DNA of 64,000 bases from Natrinema sp046097095 (GTDB taxonomy: Archaea; Halobacteriota; Halobacteria; Halobacteriales; Natrialbaceae): assembly GCF_046097095.1 (NCBI RefSeq), contig NZ_CP175698.1, positions 1,612,001 through 1,676,000 on the forward strand, read 5' to 3'. Position numbers and translations under genes: made by a program. The notes beneath the pieces were generated by a model. That model did no database searches. It was given only the letters and a program-made list of their open reading frames with translations, and was not told the origin of the DNA. Within the stretch, counting starts at the first letter, position 1; every line of letters starts with the position of its first letter. Shown piece by piece: positions 42,754-50,475 of the stretch.

Positions 42754-43902
42754 ATGAGTAAGTCGCGTGCGTTTTGTCCCCGATGCGGGGACGCGATACC
42801 CGAACGGTCGGCGAGCGACGCTGACGGTGGTGCCGGCGGACACGCAAACGACCCGCTACGGCCCGGTTCGGAGGTCGAACTCTGCGATTCGTGTTACTTC
42901 GAGGACTTCGACTTCGTGGACGCGCCAGATCGGATCGACGTTCGCGTCTGTTCGCGCTGTGGCGCGGTCCACCGGGGAAAGCGGTGGGTCGACGTCGGCG
43001 CGGAGGATTATACCGACATCGCCATCGAGGAGGTCAGCGAGGCGCTCGCTGTCCACGTCGACGTCGAAGACGTCGCCTGGCAGATTGACCCCGAACAGGT
43101 CGATCAGAACACGATCCGGATGCACTGTTACTTCACCGGCGTCGTACGCGGGACGCCGGTCGACGAGCAGGTGACAGTCCCGGTCAAGATTTCCCGCCAG
43201 ACCTGCACCCGCTGTGGGCGGATCGCCGGCGATTACTACGCGAGCGTCGTCCAGATCCGCGCTGAGGACCGCACCCCGACGACCGACGAGACCGAACGCG
43301 CCAAAGAGATCGCAAACGGGATCGTCGCCGACATGGAAGCGACCGGCGACCGAAACGCCTTCGTCACCGAAATCGGTGAGATCGACGACGGGCTGAACAT
43401 CAAGGTCTCGACCAACAAGATCGGCAAGAAGATCGCGAACAAGATGATCGAGGAGTTCGGCGGCACCGTCAACGACGCCGAGACCCTCGTCACGGAGGAC
43501 GAGGACGGCAACGAAGTCTACCGCGTTACCTTCGCCGTCCGCCTCCCGCCGTACACCCCCGGCGACGTGATCGACCTCGACGAGGACGACAGCGGGCCGG
43601 TCATCGTCCGCAGCGCCCGCGGCAACCTCAAGGGCGTCCGCGCGACGACCGGCGAGCGTTACGAGGCCGGCTACGAGGCGGGGAACTCGCCCGACGCGCG
43701 GAAACTCGGCGAACTGGAAGACGCCGTCGAGACGACGGTCGTCACCGTCGAGGACGACAACGCCGTCCAGGTCCTTGATCCCGAGACCTATCAGGCGAAA
43801 ACCGTCTCGCGGCCGGATTACTTCGATCCGGACGCCGAGACCGTGCCCGTGCTGAAGAGCCGCGCCGGTCTGCACATCCTGCCGGACGAACGCGATGACT
43901 GA
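42754..43902 (+). CDS. nmd3: NMD3-family 60S export-related protein
   Basis: A 382-residue archaeal NMD3. Zinc-binding pairs CPRCGD, CDSCYF, CSRCGAVH and CTRCGRIAGDYY make up the N-terminal treble-zinc domains, followed by the RIVADMEATGD-type and KVSTNKIGKKIANKMIEEFG domains that bind the large subunit. In archaea the protein is thought to act in late 50S maturation together with aIF6 (eif6 is at 20997). ATG 42754 is used; the longer frame upstream crosses the ORB-like region. Confidence 0.93.
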   Translation: MSKSRAFCPRCGDAIPERSASDADGGAGGHANDPLRPGSEVELCDSCYFEDFDFVDAPDRIDVRVCSRCGAVHRGKRWVDVGAEDYTDIAIEEVSEALAVHVDVEDVAWQIDPEQVDQNTIRMHCYFTGVVRGTPVDEQVTVPVKISRQTCTRCGRIAGDYYASVVQIRAEDRTPTTDETERAKEIANGIVADMEATGDRNAFVTEIGEIDDGLNIKVSTNKIGKKIANKMIEEFGGTVNDAETLVTEDEDGNEVYRVTFAVRLPPYTPGDVIDLDEDDSGPVIVRSARGNLKGVRATTGERYEAGYEAGNSPDARKLGELEDAVETTVVTVEDDNAVQVLDPETYQAKTVSRPDYFDPDAETVPVLKSRAGLHILPDERDD

Positions 43903-45133
43903 GGACGGAGCCGACCGGTCCCCGGAAGCCGAGACGGACGCGCTCGAGCCCGCGGCCGACGACGTCCTCGAGCGAGCCGAGGCCGACGCCCCGCTGGCCG
44001 TGATCGTCGAGACGCCCCGCGCAGAGACGGCCATCGAGTCGCTGCGCGCCGAGGGGGTCTACGACGACTCGAGGCGCGTACGCGAGGCACGAGGGGGACG
44101 TAACGCGGTGCCTGCAGACCGCGCGAACGAGTCGGCGACCCGAGAAGGTGGCTCCGAGAGAGTCGCCCTCCCCGTCACGGAACCGCCGAGCGAAACGCGG
44201 GTGCTCGAGGTCGTCAAACAACTCGAGCCCGAGCTTCGAAGTCCGGATCTCGAGGACCTACTGGCCGAGCGGGGCTGGAGCGAGGCGGCCCGCGAGTCCG
44301 CGCCCGGCTCGTGGGCGGTGATCGGCTCGGTAATCCTCGTCACGGTTCCTGAAGGGTGTCCCGACGAGACGGAACTCGGAGAGGCCCTGCTCGAGCTCCA
44401 CGGCGAGGCCGACAGCGTGCTGGCCGACGAGGGAATCAAAAACGACGGCGACGCGGGCACCTACCGCGAGCCGCGGACTCGGCTCATCGCGGGGCAGCGG
44501 GAAACGGAAACGATCCACACGGAACACGGCACGAAATACGGACTCGACCCCGCGAAGGTGATGTTCTCGCCCGGCAATCAGGCCGAACGCGCACGCATGG
44601 GCGAACTCGCGGGCGACGACGAGCACGTCTTCGACATGTTCGCCGGGATCGGCTACTTCACGCTGCCGATGGCGCGGGCCGGCGCGCGGGTGACCGCCAC
44701 CGAACTCAACCCGACCGCCTTCCGCTACCTGCTCGAGAACGCCGTGCTCAACGATGTCGGCGACCGGGTCGACGCCTATCTGACCGACTGTCGGGACCTC
44801 GCGAGCGACCTCGAGGCCGACCGCGTCGTCATGGGCTACTACGGCAGTTCGGACGCCGACGCGACCGCGGCGGAAGACGAAGAGACGGATCACGGCGTTC
44901 GCACCGACGAGGCCCACGAGTTCCTCCCCGACGCCCTCGAGGCGCTTTCCCCCGGCGGCGTCGTCCACTACCACGAGGCGACGCCCGAATCGCTGCTGTG
45001 GGACTGCCCGCTCGAGCGCCTCGAGTCGGCCGCAGACGAGGCCGGACGGGAGTTCGAGGTGCTCGAGAAACGGCGGGTGAAGAGTCACAGTGCGGGCGTC
45101 ACACACGTCGTCGTCGACGCTCGGTTCGAGTAG
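43895..45133 (+). CDS. Trm5/Taw2-family tRNA G37/wyosine-modifying enzyme
   Basis: A 412-residue class I SAM protein. The Rossmann motif is FDMFAGIGYFTLPMARAGAR with ATELNPTAFRYLLENAVLND, preceded by the family's RTRLIAGQRETETIHTEHGT and YGLDPAKVMFSPGNQAERAR. The catalytic-loop motif is MGYYGSSDA, not the NLP/NPP of Trm5 methyltransferases, so it is closer to Taw2 aminocarboxypropyltransferases (assignment from memory). Residues 1-35 and 52-85 are acidic or variable additions. It overlaps nmd3 by 8 bases. Confidence 0.85.
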   Translation: MTEDGADRSPEAETDALEPAADDVLERAEADAPLAVIVETPRAETAIESLRAEGVYDDSRRVREARGGRNAVPADRANESATREGGSERVALPVTEPPSETRVLEVVKQLEPELRSPDLEDLLAERGWSEAARESAPGSWAVIGSVILVTVPEGCPDETELGEALLELHGEADSVLADEGIKNDGDAGTYREPRTRLIAGQRETETIHTEHGTKYGLDPAKVMFSPGNQAERARMGELAGDDEHVFDMFAGIGYFTLPMARAGARVTATELNPTAFRYLLENAVLNDVGDRVDAYLTDCRDLASDLEADRVVMGYYGSSDADATAAEDEETDHGVRTDEAHEFLPDALEALSPGGVVHYHEATPESLLWDCPLERLESAADEAGREFEVLEKRRVKSHSAGVTHVVVDARFE

Positions 45134-45209
45134 CGCCGTCCCTCGCGGCTACTGCTGAGACGTCGAGAAGGTCGTTGGATTGATACTCGAGCGGCGACTG
45201 CCGGGGCGT

Positions 45210-45296
45210 ATGGACAGAAATCAGCTCATCGCTCTCCTCTTCGCGTTCCTCATGGTGTCTTCGGTGGTCGCCTACAGCGCGACGGCGTTCCTATAA
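45210..45296 (+). CDS. 28-residue single-pass membrane micro-protein
   Basis: ATG 45210 to TAA 45296 encodes MDRNQLIALLFAFLMVSSVV plus AYSATAFL, one membrane helix with a charged N-terminus. This short peptide recalls a set of tiny conserved haloarchaeal membrane proteins (recollection, unchecked). It sits between the Taw2-type gene and the convergent helicase gene. Confidence 0.65.
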   Translation: MDRNQLIALLFAFLMVSSVVAYSATAFL

Positions 45297-45348
45297 CGCA
45301 ATCCGGCGGTCGAATGTGGTTCCGACGACGGCCCGCCGAACCGAGCGC

Positions 45349-47187
45349 TCAGCCGTCCGTGTCCCAGACGTCCGCGAGCGGACTCGAGCGCGACGAGCGC
45401 CGCGAGCGCGACGAGCCGCTGGAGTTCTGCTGGCCGCCGGAATCGGTCCCGCTCGAGCCGCCGCCGGTCGCTCTCGTGTTCGTCCGTGAACCCGAGTTCG
45501 GCGCGTCGGAAAGCGCCGCTCGTGGTTCGAACGCCGGCAACTCCGGTCGTTCCATCCGGTCGACTTGCGCTTCGAACCAGTCTGGCATGTCCGTCCGAGC
45601 GCGCTCGAAACAATCCAGCAGGCTCGAGTCCGCCAGATACGTCGCGCCGTAGTCGTCGGGCGCGCGGACGACCCGGCCGCAGGCCTGGATCACCGTCCGG
45701 AGCGTCGTCCGGTAGTACCACGCCCACTGACCCTCCTCTAAGCGATGTGCCACCCGCGAGTCTCCGGTGTTGAGGAAGGGGGCCTTGCACAGCACCTGCC
45801 AGCGACAGAGATCGCCCTTAAGATCGAGCGCTTCCTCCATCTTCACCGAGAGGAAGACATCGGGGTCGTCGCTCGCTTTCCAGGCCTCGAGGGCGGCGTC
45901 GCGGCCGTCGCGGTCGTGGGTTCGGACCCGGTCACCGACCCCGAAGTCGTCGAGGAGGTCCGCGAGGCGCTCTTGAATGCTGTAGGAGTGGGCGTGGATC
46001 AGCCCCTTCTCGTCTGAGTGGCGCTGCATGAGCCGGACGATCGTGCGGGCGATCTTCGGCGTCGTCTCGTCGCGTTCCTCGTAGGTCATCTTCCCCTGGG
46101 TCACGTCGTACAGCGGCCGGTTCTCGACGGGAAAGGTGTGCTCGACGTCGACCAGCGCAACGTTCTCGGGGGTCAGCCCGACTTGTCGGCAGAAGGCGTC
46201 CTTGTTCAGGATCGTCGCCGAGAGGAGCGCGAACTTGTTCCCGCGATCCCAGACGGTGTGCTGGAGGTACTTCTCGGGGTTCATCGGCTTGATCGTCAGG
46301 GGGCCGCCCTGCGGATCGTCGCCATCATCGGCGTCGCCACCGTCGCCGGAGCGCGGTTCGGACTGATCGACCAGCCACGTCGTCGGGCTCTCGGGGTCCC
46401 GGAAGTCCGAGACGAACCACTCGAGTTCGCCGATGAGCTCCTGCAGGCGGTCGCGTTCGCGCACCTCGCCGGGCGAGAGGGAGTCCTGTGCGAGCAAGTC
46501 ATCTTTCCGGCGCTCGCAGGTCCCCGCGAGGCTCTCGGCGTAGCGGACGGCGCGCTCGATCGAGTCGACCGCGGGGACGCGGAGGTCGTCCCAGAACGGC
46601 ACCGTTCGGGGCCCCAGTTGAATGGTCGCGTACATCTCGGCCCACTCGGCGAGGCCGTGGGCCTCGTCGACGACGACGACGTCGCGCTTGCGAAAGACCT
46701 CGCTGCCGGCGGTCTGCATGAAGTAGGCCAGCGTCATCGCCGCGATCTCCCGGTTCGAGGCGATCGCCCGGTCGGAGAAGTACGGACACCGGTGTTTGAC
46801 AGAACAGTCGTAGCCCCGTTCGCGGACGCAGGGGGCCTGATTGACCGGCGTGTCCCGCTCGTCGGGCAGGATACAGGTGTAGTTCGACTTCCCGCGGATG
46901 ACGTTGAGGTCGGCCAGTAGGTCATCGGCCGCCACGTCGTCTAACTGTGAGACCTGCGGCGTCGTGTAATAGGCTCCCGTGGCGTCGCTGGGGTCGCCCT
47001 CCTCGGCGCGACGGGCACAGCCGGCCACGGCGCGGGCCAGCAGGGACTTGCCGCTGCCCGTCGGCGCGCGCACGAGGACGACGTCGTTGCCGGCCGCGAA
47101 GGCGTCGCGAATGTCGCGGAGGGCCTGTTCCTGGGCCCCGCGGTAGCTCGGCGCGGGGAACGCCTCGAAGATCCGCTCGGAATTCAC
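45349..47187 (-). CDS. XPD/Rad3-type Fe-S DNA helicase
   Basis: A 612-residue superfamily 2 helicase. Walker A is APTGSGKSLLARAVAG, DEAH is at 174-177 (VVVDEAHGLAEWAEM), and four cysteines in the first helicase domain (Cys105, 120, 128, 134: NYTCILP, APCVRERGYDCSVKHRCPYF) form the Fe-S cluster site. Motifs IV-VI include LIHAHSYSIQERLADLLDDF and TVIQACGRVVRAPDDYG. The C-terminal 60 residues are a Ser/Gly/Arg-rich tail. It probably acts in DNA repair, as a DinG/XPD homologue. Confidence 0.94.
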   Translation of the reverse strand: MNSERIFEAFPAPSYRGAQEQALRDIRDAFAAGNDVVLVRAPTGSGKSLLARAVAGCARRAEEGDPSDATGAYYTTPQVSQLDDVAADDLLADLNVIRGKSNYTCILPDERDTPVNQAPCVRERGYDCSVKHRCPYFSDRAIASNREIAAMTLAYFMQTAGSEVFRKRDVVVVDEAHGLAEWAEMYATIQLGPRTVPFWDDLRVPAVDSIERAVRYAESLAGTCERRKDDLLAQDSLSPGEVRERDRLQELIGELEWFVSDFRDPESPTTWLVDQSEPRSGDGGDADDGDDPQGGPLTIKPMNPEKYLQHTVWDRGNKFALLSATILNKDAFCRQVGLTPENVALVDVEHTFPVENRPLYDVTQGKMTYEERDETTPKIARTIVRLMQRHSDEKGLIHAHSYSIQERLADLLDDFGVGDRVRTHDRDGRDAALEAWKASDDPDVFLSVKMEEALDLKGDLCRWQVLCKAPFLNTGDSRVAHRLEEGQWAWYYRTTLRTVIQACGRVVRAPDDYGATYLADSSLLDCFERARTDMPDWFEAQVDRMERPELPAFEPRAALSDAPNSGSRTNTRATGGGSSGTDSGGQQNSSGSSRSRRSSRSSPLADVWDTDG

Positions 47188-47342
47188 CGTTCGATGCAGG
47201 GCGCGGCCGCATCCTAAACCCTGCGGACCGTCGCGCCCGCCGTGACTCGCGGCGGCGCACAGCCGCCGGCTACCGACACCGAAACCGCCGGCTACCGCTC
47301 GCTATCGACCGCCTACGGGACGATCGCTGCGGGTAGCCGACC

Positions 47343-47354
47343 GATTACAAATAC
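47343..47354 (+). promoter_or_regulatory. Promoter of the tRNA-like gene
   Basis: GATTACAAATAC is an isolated A/T-rich TATA-like element about 31 bases before the tRNA-like 5' end, in otherwise GC-rich DNA. Confidence 0.5.
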
Positions 47355-47379
47355 GAACTCCGCCGTTGCACTGACGTGC

Positions 47380-47468
47380 GGAAGGGTCGCTCAGCGGTAG
47401 AGCACCGCGGTGCCACCTGGTTCCGCGGCGGCATTTCGCCCCGTGGCGTTCAAATCCCACCCCTTCCG
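47380..47468 (+). tRNA. tRNA-like gene with aberrant anticodon arm (candidate or pseudo-tRNA)
   Basis: Eighty-nine bases fold as a tRNA: acceptor GGAAGGG / CCCTTCC with discriminator G, T8, D arm GCTC-AGCGGTA-GAGC, anticodon stem CCGCG / CGCGG, a small variable hairpin (GGC-ATTTC-GCC) and a T arm with loop TTCAAAT. The anticodon loop is 14 bases (GTGCCAC then CTGGTTC), as if two 7-base loops were joined; each half has T at position 33, giving GCC (Gly) or GGT (Thr). The T stem has an extra C (GTGGCG for GTGGG). CCA is not encoded. It could be a degenerate tRNA, an intron-bearing one, or a tRNA-like RNA. Confidence 0.5.
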
Positions 47469-47595
47469 CTCACGGCCGCAGTCACACCGCGGCGCGTCGT
47501 CCCCATACCTGTCACGGGCGGTCGCGCCGTCTGTCACATCGCCTCCACTCCCCGACCGTCATCATTTCTTCGAAGCGATCGAACGACCGCCGAGC

Positions 47596-47841
47596 CTACG
47601 GCGTCCGAAACTGCGAGGACTCCTCGTCGACCTGCTCGAGGCGCTCGATGTCCTCGGCGGTCGGGTAGTCCGGAACGGCTTCGATACACGGGTAACACAG
47701 CAGGTGCGACGTCCCGTCCTCGAGTTCCAATGTCATTGCGGTCCCGACGGTGCCGGCGTCGGTGCCGAACGACCAGAGGTTTGCAATCCCGCCGGAGACT
47801 GTGACCGTTCGGCCGCAGCCGTCACAGGAGGTTTTCGACAT
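47596..47841 (-). CDS. Small zinc-ribbon protein (DUF7561-type)
   Basis: An 81-residue protein with KTSCDGCGRTVTVSGG near the N-terminus and HLLCYPCIEAVPDYP, two CxxC pairs for one zinc. Conserved haloarchaeal type; the DUF name is from memory. Function unknown. Confidence 0.8.
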   Translation of the reverse strand: MSKTSCDGCGRTVTVSGGIANLWSFGTDAGTVGTAMTLELEDGTSHLLCYPCIEAVPDYPTAEDIERLEQVDEESSQFRTP

Positions 47842-47945
47842 ACGCGAGCGTGGGTGCCACAGGGTGAAAGTCGTTCCCCAGCGCGGGCTGCCAAGCGGCG
47901 CGCGCTCGCACAGCGGTTATACGCGCAAGCGACGTACCCGCGCGC

Positions 47946-48992
47946 ATGGAGGTGAACTGCGAGGGCTGTGCGGGCTGTTGTCTGGACTGGCGAGAGCTGC
48001 TCGAGGACGGAGCCGAGCCCGACACTCGAGACGCCGGCGACGGCGCGGACGCCGACTGGCGACACCGGCGACGCGATCCGTTCGACGGCGGCGAGGACGC
48101 GACGCCGTCGCGGGACCCGCTCGACGACGATCCCAGTTTCGTCCCGCTGACTCGCGACGAGGTGCGGGCGTTTCTCGAGAACGGGATGGGCGACGCGCTG
48201 ACGCCGCGGTTCTGGCACGTCCGCGGCGAGAGCAAAGAGCCACGCGCCTCGGACACCTCGAGCGGAGAGTCACCACGAGAGGGCGACAGCGTCGAGATCG
48301 ACGGCCGCAACGTCGCCGCCATCGCGGATCGGCCGGCGTTTTTCGTGGGTTTGCGGAAGCCGCCGAAACCGGTCGCTCCCTTCGGTCGGGAGGAGCCGAC
48401 GTGGCTCCCGACCTGTGTCTTCCTCGACCCGACGACGCTGCAGTGTCGGATCCACGGGGACGACCTGTATCCCGACGAGTGTGGCGCGTATCCCGAACAC
48501 AACCTCGCGCTCGAGCACGAGACCGAGTGCGAACGCGTCGAGGCGGCCTTCGGCGGTGACCGACTGCGCGACGCCGAGCACGGCGATCCCGACGGCCTGC
48601 TACTGGGCTCACAGGCGATCGGCGCGAAGCTGTTCTGCCACCCGCGACCGGCCGATCTCGAGGGGATCGTCGACCGCGCCGCGGCCGGGGAGCTCAGACG
48701 GGAAGACCGCGCCGAACCCGTAGCGGTGGCCGCGGCCTCGAGTCCCGGGACGCTCGCGATCTCGGAACACCACTACGAGCAGGCGAAATCGCGGTTGCTC
48801 GAGGACGGTGAAAGCGACGAAGCGTCCGAATCAGCGTCTTCGGACGGCGAGTCCTGGGTCGGCCCGGCGATCTGCGATTGGCACCGACGCTGCCGGGAGG
48901 CCGGCGAGACGGTTCCAGCGCCGGAGCTCGCCGACACCGTCGAGGGCGACCGCGGCGCACCCGAAACGCCGGGCTGGGACGACCTCGAGTGA
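47946..48992 (+). CDS. YkgJ-family cysteine cluster protein
   Basis: A 348-residue protein with the Fe-S/zinc cluster signature: EVNCEGCAGCCLDWREL at the N-terminus and CVFLDPTTLQCRIHGDDLYP then DECGAYPEHN in the middle. Acidic inserts between them (DAGDGADADWRHRRRDPFDG) are lineage-specific. GGTTATACG at 47915-47923 is a TATA box 27 bases before the start. Function unknown; the family may coordinate an Fe-S cluster. Confidence 0.88.
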   Translation: MEVNCEGCAGCCLDWRELLEDGAEPDTRDAGDGADADWRHRRRDPFDGGEDATPSRDPLDDDPSFVPLTRDEVRAFLENGMGDALTPRFWHVRGESKEPRASDTSSGESPREGDSVEIDGRNVAAIADRPAFFVGLRKPPKPVAPFGREEPTWLPTCVFLDPTTLQCRIHGDDLYPDECGAYPEHNLALEHETECERVEAAFGGDRLRDAEHGDPDGLLLGSQAIGAKLFCHPRPADLEGIVDRAAAGELRREDRAEPVAVAAASSPGTLAISEHHYEQAKSRLLEDGESDEASESASSDGESWVGPAICDWHRRCREAGETVPAPELADTVEGDRGAPETPGWDDLE

Positions 48993-49151
48993 GCCGGCAG
49001 CGGCGCTATCCGCGTCCGGCACTGAGTCCGCGATGGCGATTGAGGCGGTCTACCGACTCGGTGGTTCCGTTCGCGGTGGTTCCGTTCGTACTCGAGGAGC
49101 GGCTTCCGCAGCGATCGTCCGGAGAGGAAGACGCAGGTCGAGAGCCGGTCG

Positions 49152-49325
49152 TCACTCGGACTTGATTCGCTCGAACTGATCCAGAAGCTCCTCCGTGGAG
49201 TCGCCGGAGTCGTACTCGACCTCACCGTGGTAAACCGTCCGCTCGTCGTCGAACTCCGTATCGACCGCGGAGGCCTGTCGTTCACGGCGCTCGTGCTCGT
49301 CTTCGTCGTAGGCACCCATTGACAT
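49152..49325 (-). CDS. DUF5786-type small acidic protein
   Basis: A 57-residue protein, MSMGAYDEDEHERRERQAS followed by FDDERTVYHGEVEYDSGDST and EELLDQFERIKSE. Matches a conserved haloarchaeal family (DUF number from memory). ATG 49325 chosen; the open frame upstream is not coding-like. Confidence 0.85.
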   Translation of the reverse strand: MSMGAYDEDEHERRERQASAVDTEFDDERTVYHGEVEYDSGDSTEELLDQFERIKSE

Positions 49326-49414
49326 GGTAACTATACGCAAGATAGGCGGCTGTCGACCATTAATGTAACGGTCCCTCACACCGTTTCCGCTCGTCCGCGA
49401 ATCGCGTAAGACGT

Positions 49415-50449
49415 ATGCACCCCCGGATCCTACGGGAAACCGTGGCACGGCCGCTTCGCTTTCGATACTCGCCCCAGTCCTGGAGTGATGGGCGAGTGCA
49501 CAACGATATTCTCCAGCCCCTGCGATCGAATATCGGCGCTCGCGCCGTCACGCCGTGGTTTGCGATCGGCGGCGACTGGCAATCACACCGGTTCGAGATG
49601 GACAACGGCGACGTCGCCCTCTTTGCACGCGCCGACGACGAGGCTTACTGGATGGGCAATACGGAAACGCCCTCCTCGCTGTGGAAGACCGACAAGTTCG
49701 GCTGGCGGGAGGTCCCCCACCACGTTTCGCGGTGGGCCAAGCGAGAACTGACCGCGACGCTCCACGAGGAATCCCCCTGGCTCGCCGACTATCCGCACCT
49801 CTCGTGGTTCTTCCTGCCGGTATTTATGTCCAAAGACGGGCGCGACTCCACTCGCTCGTTCTTCAGCGAACACGCCGCCGGCTTCCCCGACACCGGCAGC
49901 CGCGAGGCCACTCGCTTCTTCGAGGACTTCCTCCGAACCGGCGTCTTAGACGAGTATCGCCACGTCATGTCGGGCAAGCTCGGTACCAGTACTCACGTCG
50001 ATCGCGTCCGGATGAGCGCCGCGATGGCCGAATTCATCGCCGCGAAGATACTCACCGACGCGGGCTACGACGTGGTGCCCGAAATCGAGGTGACGACCGG
50101 CCACTCGCTCGACTTCCGGGCCGAAGATGACGACACCAACGTCCTCGTCGAAGTCACCCGCCCCCAGCCGCCGGGGACCCGCGCCGCCGCCGGCCCCGTC
50201 GCCGCCGTCCGCGACACCGCCGAGACCAAGACCAACGGTCAGTTGGCCGAACACGGCGGCGGTGCAACCCTGTTCGTCGACTGCTCGAGTTTCCGGGACG
50301 ACGCCTGGTCTGCCGTCCGCGGCGAACAACCCGACGTGCGCCATCGACCGGCCATCGTCTATCGTGCCCGTCCGGACGGCCGCGTCGAAGGCTACCGGAA
50401 AGGCGGGGTACCCCTCGAGTTCGGCGACGCACTCGAGTTCCTGGACTGA
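49415..50449 (+). CDS. DUF5784 protein with PD-(D/E)xK nuclease-like segment
   Basis: A 344-residue haloarchaeal protein. The N-terminal half is conserved (PLRFRYSPQSWSDGRVHNDI; FGWREVPHHVSRWAKRELTA). Residues 203-250 resemble the PD-(D/E)xK nuclease core: AEFIAAKILTDAGYDVVPEI, HSLDFRAE (Asp233) and VLVEVTRP (Glu246, with Thr where Lys is usual). Other features are weak, so nuclease activity is a suggestion only. Divergent from the DUF5786 gene. Confidence 0.85.
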   Translation: MHPRILRETVARPLRFRYSPQSWSDGRVHNDILQPLRSNIGARAVTPWFAIGGDWQSHRFEMDNGDVALFARADDEAYWMGNTETPSSLWKTDKFGWREVPHHVSRWAKRELTATLHEESPWLADYPHLSWFFLPVFMSKDGRDSTRSFFSEHAAGFPDTGSREATRFFEDFLRTGVLDEYRHVMSGKLGTSTHVDRVRMSAAMAEFIAAKILTDAGYDVVPEIEVTTGHSLDFRAEDDDTNVLVEVTRPQPPGTRAAAGPVAAVRDTAETKTNGQLAEHGGGATLFVDCSSFRDDAWSAVRGEQPDVRHRPAIVYRARPDGRVEGYRKGGVPLEFGDALEFLD

Positions 50450-50475
50450 CGGCGGACTCGTCGCTCGTCGTTCGA

